Below the pieces are notes generated by a model. It was not told the origin of the DNA, ran no database searches, and saw only the letters and a list, made by a program, of their open reading frames with translations. From assembly GCA_019637075.1 (NCBI GenBank), contig JAHBWI010000003.1, positions 496,001 through 560,000 on the forward strand: DNA of 64,000 bases. The letters run 5' to 3'. Positions 22,411-30,300 of this stretch are shown here, in pieces. Position 1 is the first letter of the stretch. Each line of letters starts with the position of its first letter. The DNA is from Nitrospiraceae bacterium. GTDB taxonomy: Bacteria; Nitrospirota; Nitrospiria; Nitrospirales; Nitrospiraceae. The position numbers were made by a program, and so were the translations under genes.

Positions 22411-23613
22411 ATGCAGACAAGACCCATCCCCAGTTATGACGCGGCAATTATCGGAATGGGGCCGGGCGGCGCTGTGGCTGCGGCCGAACTTAGCCAAGCC
22501 GGCCTTAGGGTCATCGCCTTCGACAAGGAAGTCCATCCGCGTTACAAGGTATGCGGCGGTGGACTATCCGCTCGTATTACGCAGGTGCTGCATCTCGAGT
22601 TAGATTCGCTCGTCGAACGCAGCATTTATGGGGTGCGGTTTACCTACAAGGGCCAGCGCTCTCATTTGATCGAATCATCATCCCCGATCGCCTACATGGT
22701 CATGCGGGATCGGCTCGATCACCATCTTGGCGAGAGGGCGCGGCAGAGCGGCACGGACATTCATCAGGGGGAAGCGGTCGTCGGCCTGGCCCAGGACGAG
22801 GACGGGGTCGATATTGTAACGGCTCGGAGTCGTTATCGAGCGGCGGTGGTCATCGGGGCCGATGGGGCCAATAGCCTCGTGGCCAGACAACTGTTTCCTG
22901 GCCGTTCAGTCCATCGCGTGCCGGCCCTTGAAAGTGAAGTGCCTGTCGAGGATGACTGCGAAATACCCGGTGCCCGGAGCATTCTGGTGGATATTGGTGC
23001 GGCCTCACAGGGGTATGGGTGGATCTTCCCGAAGCAAGGGCGGCTATCGGTCGGGTTGGGTGAGTTCCGCTTAAAGTCGAGCCGGCTGCGAGCCTCTTTT
23101 GAAAACTTTGTCCGGGAGCAGGAGGGGCTCGCCCAGCGTGAAGTTCCTCGCCCCATCGGGCACCCCATTCCGGTGTTTTCCCGCGAGGGCAATGGTGAAA
23201 GGGGACAAGCCGGATCTCTCGTGAACGGCAGGGTACTACTCGTCGGCGACGCAGGCCATTTGGTCGATCCGTTGTTCGGCGAAGGAATATACTATGCCGT
23301 GCGATCAGGGCAGCTTGCCGCTCGTGCGATCCTTCGCACGGCCAAAGAACCCGGGCGATCGCTGCAAGAGTATGAGAAGGATGTGGAGCGGGAGATCGTG
23401 CCCGAATTCCGGGTCACGGCACGGATTGCGCGTGTCGTGTATGGGTTTCCTTACCTCTGCTTCAAACTCCTTCGCAAGTACGAACCGATCGTGCAGGGCT
23501 ACTTTGGTGTGTTGCAGGGGCGAACAACGGCGGAACGCTTTCTTGGTGAGGCCAAGGCGAAGGTCAAGGCGTCGGTGGGCGAACTATTGCTGGAAGCGGT
23601 ACGGCTGCGATAA
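22411..23613 (+). CDS. Geranylgeranyl reductase-family FAD-dependent oxidoreductase
   Basis: 400 residues from ATG 22411. The FAD-binding motif is at the very N-terminus (YDAAIIGMGPGGAVAAAELSQ) and no clear ribosome-binding site is seen. Further family motifs are YKVCGGGLSARI, MVMRDRLDHHL, GADGANSLVARQL and the second FAD motif LLVGDAGHLVDPLFGEGIYYAV near residue 285. Members reduce double bonds in isoprenoid chains, or are quinone or lipid oxidoreductases; the exact substrate is unknown. It lies between ccdA and the convergent bamD gene, only 11 bp from the bamD end. Isoprenoid reduction would fit the isoprenoid and hopanoid genes elsewhere in the window, but this is inference. Confidence 0.82.
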   Translation: MQTRPIPSYDAAIIGMGPGGAVAAAELSQAGLRVIAFDKEVHPRYKVCGGGLSARITQVLHLELDSLVERSIYGVRFTYKGQRSHLIESSSPIAYMVMRDRLDHHLGERARQSGTDIHQGEAVVGLAQDEDGVDIVTARSRYRAAVVIGADGANSLVARQLFPGRSVHRVPALESEVPVEDDCEIPGARSILVDIGAASQGYGWIFPKQGRLSVGLGEFRLKSSRLRASFENFVREQEGLAQREVPRPIGHPIPVFSREGNGERGQAGSLVNGRVLLVGDAGHLVDPLFGEGIYYAVRSGQLAARAILRTAKEPGRSLQEYEKDVEREIVPEFRVTARIARVVYGFPYLCFKLLRKYEPIVQGYFGVLQGRTTAERFLGEAKAKVKASVGELLLEAVRLR

Positions 23614-23624
23614 GCCAGCGAGGC

Positions 23625-24539
23625 TCAGCACCAGGCACCAAGCCGGCAGGCAACGAACGGCTTGCGAATCGAGATAGCCGACGAACTCTGGGCGGCAGCC
23701 CCGGGGGAGCGACTTAACGGTGCAGTGAAGGCCGGGGCCATTACCGAGGCCACGAGATTCCCATCCCGTGGCGTTTCCGGAGTTGGATCAGTCTTGGCAA
23801 CCGCGGGCTGGCTGGCGGCTAGGGGAGTCGGTGGTAGCTTGGCCAAGAGCTTTTTCCCGTCCTGTGCCGCGTTACTCTGCGGGTATTTTTCGGCCAATAG
23901 GGTCAATTTCTCCGTCGCCCAATCATTGGCCCCCATTTCTTTATAGCTCATGGCCAAATAGTAAAGGGCATCGGGCGCGACTTTCTTGTCTGCATAGTCT
24001 TTCATGATCTGATCGAAGCGGTGCGCGGCGGCCAGATAGGAGCCACGGCGGTAATAAAACTGCCCGACGAACAGATGGGTTTGGGCCAGCCATTCATGGC
24101 ATTCATCGATCCGCTGAAGGGCCTGCGCTTCATACTTGTTACCGGGAAATTCCCGCCGCAGTTTTTCAAACGCCGTAATGGCCTTCGCCACCGGCTCGGG
24201 ATCCCGATCCACAGACTTGGCCATCTTGAGATGGCTCTCGCCGAGTCTAAATTGGGCGTAAGAAGCCAATTGATGCGATCGATGCAATTCGAGAAAGTGC
24301 TGGAATTCGACAATGGCTTCAGGGAATTCTTCCTTCTCGAAAAAGGCCTCCCCGCGCTTCATGATGACATTCGGGTCATAGTTCTTTTCGATCGTGTCGC
24401 CGAGGAAGATCTGCTCGTCCGTTCCAGTCACCGGTTTTCCGGAAGCGGTCTTCTGTTTGCTGGAGCAGCCGGTGCTCAGCCACAGCAGGCTGACGATCAG
24501 GCTTACGCAGACATACACCACCCTTGAATGCCGGTGCAT
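23625..24539 (-). CDS. bamD: BamD-like outer membrane protein assembly lipoprotein
   Basis: 304 residues from ATG 24539, which has AGGGAGGATCT upstream. The lipoprotein signal ends LSTGC (cysteine near residue 25). The body has TPR-like repeats typical of BamD: AFFEKEEFPEAIVEFQHFL, YAQFRLGESHLKMAKSVDRD, FPGNKYEAQALQRIDECHEWLA and SYLAAAHRFDQIMKDY. In the BAM complex it binds BamA at the periplasmic face and helps insert beta-barrels. It is longer than E. coli BamD (245 residues) because of a C-terminal Ala/Pro/Ser-rich tail of about 70 residues. It is convergent with the geranylgeranyl reductase gene. Confidence 0.88.
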   Translation of the reverse strand: MHRHSRVVYVCVSLIVSLLWLSTGCSSKQKTASGKPVTGTDEQIFLGDTIEKNYDPNVIMKRGEAFFEKEEFPEAIVEFQHFLELHRSHQLASYAQFRLGESHLKMAKSVDRDPEPVAKAITAFEKLRREFPGNKYEAQALQRIDECHEWLAQTHLFVGQFYYRRGSYLAAAHRFDQIMKDYADKKVAPDALYYLAMSYKEMGANDWATEKLTLLAEKYPQSNAAQDGKKLLAKLPPTPLAASQPAVAKTDPTPETPRDGNLVASVMAPAFTAPLSRSPGAAAQSSSAISIRKPFVACRLGAWC

Positions 24540-24592
24540 CCAGATCCTCCCTCTACAAGTTGCCGAAGAATCCACTAGGCTAACTCTTCAAA

Positions 24593-24621
24593 TTTTTAGC
24601 AAAATTGGCACTTAAAAGCAA
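24593..24621 (-). promoter_or_regulatory. Promoter for bamD
   Basis: On the - strand TTGCTT (24621-24616), 17-bp spacer, TAAAAA (24598-24593). Predicted start about 47 nt before the bamD ATG. It is back-to-back with the fabH promoter. Confidence 0.55.
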
Positions 24622-24639
24622 CGAAACCAGGAATGCTTG

Positions 24640-24668
24640 TTGACCGTCTAGGGGCTGGGTCCTATAAT
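24640..24668 (+). promoter_or_regulatory. Strong sigma70-type promoter for fabH
   Basis: TTGACC at 24640-24645, 17-bp spacer, TATAAT at 24663-24668. The predicted start near 24675 leaves a leader of about 118 nt that contains a GGGAG/CTCCC hairpin and a 25-codon open frame ending on the fabH start. Confidence 0.8.
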
Positions 24669-24718
24669 CGCGCCGCGCGCGTTCCTGGGAGTTCCGGAGG
24701 CAGTTCCGCCGGCTCCCG

Positions 24719-24796
24719 ATGATGAAAATTCGATCGCTAGGCGGTCGCTCTGGGGGCATTAAGCGGGGCCGCGCACATGGAAGAGGAATCACGTGA
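24719..24796 (+). CDS. Possible 25-codon leader ORF overlapping the fabH start (hypothetical)
   Basis: The frame begins ATGATGAAAATTCG and ends at a TGA overlapping the fabH GTG as GTGA, the arrangement seen in translationally coupled pairs. The peptide MMKIRSLGGRSGGIKRGRAH-GRGIT is very basic and Gly-rich. There is no good ribosome-binding site before its ATG. It is downstream of a strong promoter, so it is transcribed if that promoter is used. It may be chance; I give it low confidence. Confidence 0.2.
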   Translation: MMKIRSLGGRSGGIKRGRAHGRGIT

Positions 24797-25785
24797 AGCG
24801 GAGTCGCATTATCGGGACCGGCGTTTACTTGCCCTCTCGAGTCCTATCCAACGAAGAGGTTGGGGCTCGGGTTGGGTTAGCCGCCGAGTCGATCTTTGCC
24901 TTGACGGGTATTCGTACTCGATACTGCGTTGAGGATGGGGTGGCGACTTCGGATTTAGGGATAGAGGCTGGGCGCCGAGCTTGTCAGGCCGCGGGTTTTC
25001 GGCCTGAATCGGTAGAGGCGGTGATTGTCTCCACAACCTCGCCCGATATGCCATTCCCATCCACGGCCTGCCATATCCAACGCGGCTTGGGAACCAAGGC
25101 CGTGGCCGCATTTGATCTGTCTGCCTCCTGCTCGGGGTTCCTGTATGGGCTTTCAATGGCCGATGCCATGATTCGCGTCGGGCAATTTCAGTCGGCGCTT
25201 GTAATCGGGGCGGAGATTAAGTCACGCACACTCGACCCGCATGACAAGGAGACGGCCGTGCTCTTCGGGGATGGAGCTGGGGCTGCTCTGCTGGTACGGG
25301 AAGAATCGAGCGGTCCCTTGGCGCCGGGAATCTTGGGCATTCGTCTTTATGCACAGGGAGCCGGACACGATTTGATCAAGGTGAAGGCGGGGGGATCGCG
25401 CAGACCCAGCCGGGCAGAAACGGTCTCGGCAAATGAGCACGTGCTGCGGATGCAGGGTGGGCCGGTCTTTCGGGCCGCGATTCGCCATCTGGAAGCGGCC
25501 ATGACTGAACTTCTGAAGGAGTTTGGCGTGTCGACCCAGGATTTGGCGCGCGTCATTGCACATCAGGCGAACGCGCGTATTCTTGATCAACTCCGTCGAC
25601 GTCTTGGGTTGGCTGAGGGCGTTCTGTACCAGGCGATTGAGCGGTTCGGAAATACCTCCTCGGCCTCGCTGCCGATTGCACTCGACGAAGCCGTGCGAGA
25701 CAACCGGCTACGCTCGGGCGATCTGGTGCTCCTCGGGGCGTTCGGTGGTGGACTGACTTGGGCGACGGGCCTGATGCGGTGGTAG
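24793..25785 (+). CDS. fabH: 3-oxoacyl-ACP synthase III
   Basis: 330 residues, normal for FabH. It condenses acetyl-CoA or a branched starter with malonyl-ACP to begin fatty acid synthesis. The catalytic triad is visible: Cys113 in DLSASCSGFLYGL, His257 in IAHQANARI and Asn287 in FGNTSSAS. The glycine-rich C-terminal GAFGGGLTWA is typical. It starts with GTG at 24793, preceded by AAGAGGAA. The usual partners plsX and rpmF are not adjacent. The start overlaps a small basic open frame (see that entry). Confidence 0.92.
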   Translation: MKRSRIIGTGVYLPSRVLSNEEVGARVGLAAESIFALTGIRTRYCVEDGVATSDLGIEAGRRACQAAGFRPESVEAVIVSTTSPDMPFPSTACHIQRGLGTKAVAAFDLSASCSGFLYGLSMADAMIRVGQFQSALVIGAEIKSRTLDPHDKETAVLFGDGAGAALLVREESSGPLAPGILGIRLYAQGAGHDLIKVKAGGSRRPSRAETVSANEHVLRMQGGPVFRAAIRHLEAAMTELLKEFGVSTQDLARVIAHQANARILDQLRRRLGLAEGVLYQAIERFGNTSSASLPIALDEAVRDNRLRSGDLVLLGAFGGGLTWATGLMRW

Positions 25786-25793
25786 CGGAGTGG

Positions 25794-25838
25794 CTGTCAA
25801 CTGGTTCACCCGTAACACCGTTGTAACCTGACTAAAAT
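25794..25838 (+). promoter_or_regulatory. Candidate PhoB-type operator and promoter of the phosphate transport pair
   Basis: GTAAC occurs at 25812 and 25823, exactly 11 bp apart, and CTGTCAA, like a Pho-box half, lies at 25794. A -10-like TAAAAT is at 25833-25838. Pho boxes are 11-bp-spaced repeats overlapping the -35 region, and phoB-phoR lie a few genes away. The match to known consensus is loose. Confidence 0.35.
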
Positions 25839-25869
25839 ACCATGGGCGTCCGGATTTAGAGAGGAACGT

Positions 25870-26487
25870 ATGTTTGGCCTCATACCGAGAGAAGAAGCAT
25901 TCTTCGACCTGTTCAAGAATGCCGCGCACAACATGATCGAGGGGAGTCGCCTCCTCAAGGACATGATGGAGGATTTTCATAACCCCGTCGAAAAGGCCAA
26001 GCGGATCAAGGAAGTCGAGCACGTCGGAGATGGCATCACGCACGAGATCGCCCGCAAGCTGAACCAGACCTTCATCACCCCCATCGACCGCGAAGACATC
26101 CACGACCTGGCGAGCGCCCTGGACGATATTCTGGATGTGGTGGAGGCGATTGCCGACCGGTTCGTGCTCTACAAGGTGACCGCGCCGACCGAGCTGGCCA
26201 TCAAGCTGTCCAATGTGCTGTATCAGGCGGCGGTGGAAGTCGGCGCGACGGTGGATCTTCTTGGAAAGCCGCATCCGGATGTGACCGAATGCAGCGTGCG
26301 GGTCAATAGCTTGGAAAACGAAGCCGACCGCATCTCCCGGGACGCCATCTCGGGTCTCTTCGAAAACGTCACGGACCCCATCGCCGTCATCAAATGGAAA
26401 GAGATCTACGAAAATTTCGAGTCGGGCACTGACCGCTGCGAGGATGTGGCCAACATTTTGGAGCGCATCGCCTTAAAGCACACGTGA
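25870..26487 (+). CDS. DUF47 / PhoU-like Pit accessory protein
   Basis: 205 residues, the usual size for DUF47 proteins. It is an all-helical PhoU-like protein (NAAHNMIEGSRLLKDMMEDF, KRIKEVEHVGDGITHEIARKLN, FITPIDREDIHDLASALDDILD). Members are encoded next to low-affinity phosphate transporters and are thought to control them at the membrane. GAGAGGAAC lies just before the ATG. The Pit gene follows after 64 bp, and a Pho-box-like repeat lies upstream, so it is probably phosphate-regulated together with the transporter. Confidence 0.9.
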   Translation: MFGLIPREEAFFDLFKNAAHNMIEGSRLLKDMMEDFHNPVEKAKRIKEVEHVGDGITHEIARKLNQTFITPIDREDIHDLASALDDILDVVEAIADRFVLYKVTAPTELAIKLSNVLYQAAVEVGATVDLLGKPHPDVTECSVRVNSLENEADRISRDAISGLFENVTDPIAVIKWKEIYENFESGTDRCEDVANILERIALKHT

Positions 26488-26551
26488 CCCTGCGGAATTG
26501 TCCCATCGGCGTCACTGCTGCAGTACCCCCGTGGAATAGGATGAACGTGTC

Positions 26552-27544
26552 ATGGTTGAACTGAGCGGATTGCTCTTGTTCGTGGTGATTCTGGCGCTGC
26601 TCTTCGATTTTTCCAACGGGTGGCACGACAGTGCAAATGCCATTGCTACGGTTGTCTCGACGAGAGTCGTCAGTCCGGCCACGGCCGTGATCGTGGCCGG
26701 CGGCCTCAATGTGGCCGGCGCGTTCATGTCGACGGCGGTGGCTAAAATGGTCGGGGGCGGCATCGTCGATCCGCAAGCTGTCACGCAAGTAGTCGTGGCA
26801 TCCGCATTGGCCGGCGCGATCATCTGGAACTTCCTGACGCTCATGTTGGGATTGCCGACAAGTTCCTCCCACGCCCTCATCGGCGGGTTGGTCGGCGCGG
26901 CGATAGCCCATGGGGGCGTGAATGCGGTGAAGTTCTCCGGCTTGCGCGGGGTGTTGGAAGCGATGGTGCTGTCGCCGTTCTTCGGGTTCGCGATGGGTCT
27001 TCTGCTCATGGTCGCCTTGAGCTGGGCATTCTTCCGTGTCCCAAGGGCTCAGGCCTTGCGGGTGTTCTCCCGTCTCCAATTGGTCTCCGCGAGCTTCATG
27101 GCTTTCAGTCACGGTGCGAATGATGCGCAGAAGGCCATGGGCATCATCACGCTGGCCTTGGTGTCGGCCGGTGCCATCTCGACGCCGGAGGTGCCGACGT
27201 GGGTGATCGGTTCCTGCGCCCTCGCGATGGGGCTCGGCACTGCCGTTGGGGGTTGGAGGATCGTCAGGACCCTCGGGATGCGCATCGCCAAACTCGAACC
27301 GGTGCATGGATTTGCGGCTGAGACGGGCGCTGCGGCGGTCTTGCTGTTCACCGCGCATGCCGGATTGCCGGTGAGCACCACCCACACAATTACTTCCACC
27401 GTCATGGGCGTGGGAGCCGTGAAGCGCTTGTCCGCCGTGCGTTGGGGCGTAACGGCGCGAATCCTCTCGGCCTGGCTGTTCACCCTGCCGGGGGCCGCGC
27501 TCTTGGCGACGACCATCTATCTCATCGTATCGAAATTGTTGTAA
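26552..27544 (+). CDS. pit: Inorganic phosphate transporter, Pit family
   Basis: 330 residues with about ten membrane segments. The two inverted family signatures are visible: GWHDSANAIATVVSTR near residue 24 and SHGANDAQKAMGII near residue 187. Signature stretches LPTSSSHALIGGL and LPVSTTHTITSTVMGVG occur in the matching halves. It moves phosphate with a proton or cation across the inner membrane. Its last 23 bp overlap the 3' end of phoR on the other strand, so the two transcripts are convergent and complementary at the ends. Confidence 0.93.
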   Translation: MVELSGLLLFVVILALLFDFSNGWHDSANAIATVVSTRVVSPATAVIVAGGLNVAGAFMSTAVAKMVGGGIVDPQAVTQVVVASALAGAIIWNFLTLMLGLPTSSSHALIGGLVGAAIAHGGVNAVKFSGLRGVLEAMVLSPFFGFAMGLLLMVALSWAFFRVPRAQALRVFSRLQLVSASFMAFSHGANDAQKAMGIITLALVSAGAISTPEVPTWVIGSCALAMGLGTAVGGWRIVRTLGMRIAKLEPVHGFAAETGAAAVLLFTAHAGLPVSTTHTITSTVMGVGAVKRLSAVRWGVTARILSAWLFTLPGAALLATTIYLIVSKLL

Positions 27545-29369
27545 GGCTATTCTGTCTGGCCGGAAGCCGGACGATGAACCGACTTCCTCTGGGTTTGTTT
27601 GCTTCCACCCACACGTGCCCGCCGTGGGCCTCGACGATGTGTTTCACGATCGCGAGTCCGAGGCCCGTTCCGCCAAGCTCCCGAGACCGCGCCTTGTCGA
27701 CCCGATAAAACCGCTCAAAGACCCGTGGCCGGTCGGCTTCAGGAATGCCGATGCCTGAATCGGCAACCATGATGTCGATAGTTCCCACTTCATGGTTCTG
27801 GTGGCGGTCGCGCGGTACGCGGACTCCGACGACGATGTGGCCTTGGGCCGGTGTATATTTGACCGCGTTGTCCAAGAGGTTAATGAAGACTTGGGCGAGT
27901 CGCTCCTCGTCACCGTTGACGAAGGGCAGATCTTCCGGCAGGCCTAACTCAATCTGATGCTGCTTCTTGTCGGCCAGAGGCTTGATCACCGCGACCGTGC
28001 GTTCGACCAGAGCTCGTACGTCGACTGGTTCCTGTCGGAAATGCAGTTGGCCGGACTCAATCTGCGACAGTTGCAGGAGATCGTCGAGAATCAGGTTCAG
28101 GCGATTGCTCTGCTTCATAATGATTTCGAGGAACGCGGTGGCGGTGTCCGGGTCGTTCTTGCCGCCGTCCATAAGGGCTTCGACGTAGCCCTTGATCGAG
28201 GTCAACGGCGTGCGCAGTTCGTGCGACACGTTTGCCACGAAATCTTTGCGGATCTTCTCGAGCCGGCGCAGGTCGGTGATGTCGTGGAAGACGAACACCG
28301 CGTACGCTTCTTGTTCCCGGCTCCCGCCCGCGATGGAGGCTTCAATCCGTAGGCAGCGCCCGCTGGGCGTGAGTGTGATTTCGCCGCCCTGACCGGTTCG
28401 GGTCTGCAGGACGGACGAGACCAGCGCGCTGAGGCCCTCGTGTCGAATCAGTTCTCCAAAGGGGCGGCCGCGCGATTCCGTCAGCTCTAGTGATAACATC
28501 CGTTCCAGGGCGGGATTGACCTGCACCACCACCCCCCGGTAATCGAGCACCATCACGCCTTCTACCATGGCGATGAGCATGGCCAGCAACTGCGCGCGGT
28601 CGTCTGAGACCTCCTTGATTTTGGCTTCCAACTCATCGGTCATATGATTCAGGGTTTGGGCCAAGAGGCCGACTTCATCGGTGGATGTGGTGGAGATGCG
28701 CACTCCTGGAGTGCCACCCGCCAACTGCCGTGCCACGGAGGCGATTTCGGAGAGGGGTTTGGTCAAGGTGCGAGAGACCCAGACGCTGAGTGCCATGGCG
28801 GTCAGAAACGCCACCCCGAACGCTGCAGCTAGGTCGCGCTGGATATGTGCAATGCGTTCGTCGATGGTCGTGAGGGGAAGGCCGAGCCGCACGATCGGAA
28901 CGCCGGGATTCATTCTGTCCGGTCTTGCCAGGGGAACCGCAACATAATAGGTGCGTTCACCGGTAGTCTGGCTGGCTCGGATATCGGTTCCGCTTCCGGT
29001 GGCGATGGCTTGGGCTACTTCCGGTCGCGAGAGGTGGTTTTCAATGGTCGCGAGGCCGGTCGGCGGAATCGCGCTGTCTGCCAGTACGTTGCCGTCCTGC
29101 CGAATGACGGTGATGCGAGCGTGAGATTGCTGGCTCAACTCCTGGACCGTTGCATGCAGGATCGCCGGGGGTGCCGTAGCACCGGATTGATCGAAGAGCG
29201 GCCGCAGCGAGGTGCCTACCAACGCCACTCGGACATTCAACATGTCCGCGGTCCTGCGCAGTTCGGTTTGCTCGGCCGACCGGATGGCCAGACCACCCGC
29301 CACCGCCAACCCCACCATGACGGCGGCCAGCGTACCGAGGGCAACCTTCCATCTGATTCCGAGCGTCAT
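27522..29369 (-). CDS. phoR: PhoR-like phosphate sensor histidine kinase
   Basis: 615 residues. Membrane segments lie at about 10-30 and 182-199 and flank a periplasmic sensor region of about 150 residues. HAMP lies at about 200-252 and a PAS-like domain at about 262-365. The HisKA domain has phospho-acceptor His383 in FVANVSHELRTPLTSIKGY. The ATPase domain has NLLDNAVKYTP, DSGIGIPE, FERFYRVDKARS and GGTGLGLAIVKHIVEAHGG. It phosphorylates the response regulator encoded just upstream; the two overlap by ATGA. Its 3' end overlaps pit, which supports a phosphate role. The periplasmic loop is larger than in E. coli PhoR, so the signal could differ. Confidence 0.88.
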   Translation of the reverse strand: MTLGIRWKVALGTLAAVMVGLAVAGGLAIRSAEQTELRRTADMLNVRVALVGTSLRPLFDQSGATAPPAILHATVQELSQQSHARITVIRQDGNVLADSAIPPTGLATIENHLSRPEVAQAIATGSGTDIRASQTTGERTYYVAVPLARPDRMNPGVPIVRLGLPLTTIDERIAHIQRDLAAAFGVAFLTAMALSVWVSRTLTKPLSEIASVARQLAGGTPGVRISTTSTDEVGLLAQTLNHMTDELEAKIKEVSDDRAQLLAMLIAMVEGVMVLDYRGVVVQVNPALERMLSLELTESRGRPFGELIRHEGLSALVSSVLQTRTGQGGEITLTPSGRCLRIEASIAGGSREQEAYAVFVFHDITDLRRLEKIRKDFVANVSHELRTPLTSIKGYVEALMDGGKNDPDTATAFLEIIMKQSNRLNLILDDLLQLSQIESGQLHFRQEPVDVRALVERTVAVIKPLADKKQHQIELGLPEDLPFVNGDEERLAQVFINLLDNAVKYTPAQGHIVVGVRVPRDRHQNHEVGTIDIMVADSGIGIPEADRPRVFERFYRVDKARSRELGGTGLGLAIVKHIVEAHGGHVWVEANKPRGSRFIVRLPARQNSLTTISIR

Positions 29370-30076
29370 GCCGAGGCGTCGAGCTCGCGGAGTTTGTAGC
29401 CGAGGGATTTGACCGATATGATGGCCTCCTCCAAGAGGGGGATCTTCTGCTTGAGCCGCCGCACGTGGACGTCGACGGTGCGGGTCGTGCCGTAGTAGTC
29501 ATATCCCCACACGGCATTGAGTAGCACGTCGCGGGTCAGCACCCTCCCGATGTTTCGAAGCAGGTGTTCAAGCAGGCCGAATTCCTTCGCCGTCAGGTTG
29601 ACCTCCCGGCCGTCGATCCGGGCTTCATGCCGCGAGAGGTCCACTGCCAGCGGGCCGTATTGGAACGTCAATCGGGCATCGGAGACATTCCGCTCCAGTC
29701 GTCGAAGCAGGGCCTTCACGCGGGCCACCAATGCCTTGGGGCTGAAGGGCTTGGTGACGTAATCGTCGGCGCCCAGCTCCAGCCCGATGACGGTATCCGA
29801 TTCTTCGGCTTTTGCCGTTAACATGAGGATCGGCAGGAGGGCAGTGTCGGGGTTGAGGCGGATACGTTTGCAGACCTCCAAGCCGTCCATTTCCGGTAGC
29901 ATGAGGTCAAGGATCATGAGGTCAGGACGCTCCGCCTTCACCTGGCGCAGGGCCTCTGATCCGGTCATGGCGACGACCGTGCGAAACCCGTCCTTCTCCA
30001 AATACAGTTTGACGAGTTGCAGAATATCCTTCTCATCCTCGACGATGAGAATCTTTTTGGCGGTCCCGGATGACAC
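29366..30076 (-). CDS. phoB: PhoB-like winged-helix response regulator
   Basis: 236 residues. The receiver domain has acidic pair ED in ILIVEDEKD, phosphorylated Asp57 in [13 protein letters not shown] and the conserved Lys in [13 protein letters not shown]. The C-terminal OmpR/PhoB-type DNA-binding domain has [20 protein letters not shown] and [23 protein letters not shown]. It starts with GTG at 30076, only five codons before the first receiver strand, with no ribosome-binding site and a promoter whose predicted start is at the GTG. It is translationally coupled to phoR and likely controls phosphate genes including the Pit pair. Confidence 0.9.
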   Translation of the reverse strand: MSSGTAKKILIVEDEKDILQLVKLYLEKDGFRTVVAMTGSEALRQVKAERPDLMILDLMLPEMDGLEVCKRIRLNPDTALLPILMLTAKAEESDTVIGLELGADDYVTKPFSPKALVARVKALLRRLERNVSDARLTFQYGPLAVDLSRHEARIDGREVNLTAKEFGLLEHLLRNIGRVLTRDVLLNAVWGYDYYGTTRTVDVHVRRLKQKIPLLEEAIISVKSLGYKLRELDASA

Positions 30077-30082
30077 AGGCGG

Positions 30083-30111
30083 ATTGTCCCATAAAGCATC
30101 ATGAGGCTCAA
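30083..30111 (-). promoter_or_regulatory. Candidate phoB promoter predicting a leaderless mRNA
   Basis: On the - strand TTGAGC (30111-30106), 17-bp spacer, GACAAT (30088-30083). The predicted transcription start falls at or next to the phoB GTG at 30076. Confidence 0.5.
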
Positions 30112-30300
30112 CCCCGGTTCGGACCGACCGGGGCGGGCGGTGCGCCTTGCTGCGGGGGGCGATTGCCTGGTGAGCGTCCGTCCGACCGGGACGATTCTGT
30201 TGACGATCAGGTCGACTCTGACGTAAGGTTTACGCTATCGACGGCTGTGTGCTCGCGGTTGCATCGAACCTCATTGCGCCGTGAGAGGAAGGACTTTGGT

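Noticed and set aside
30070-30300. In-frame upstream extension of ispH by 77 codons
   Set aside because: The extension is Arg/Gly/Pro-rich, has no family match and overlaps the phoB start. ATG 30301 has a good ribosome-binding site and the normal IspH N-terminus.
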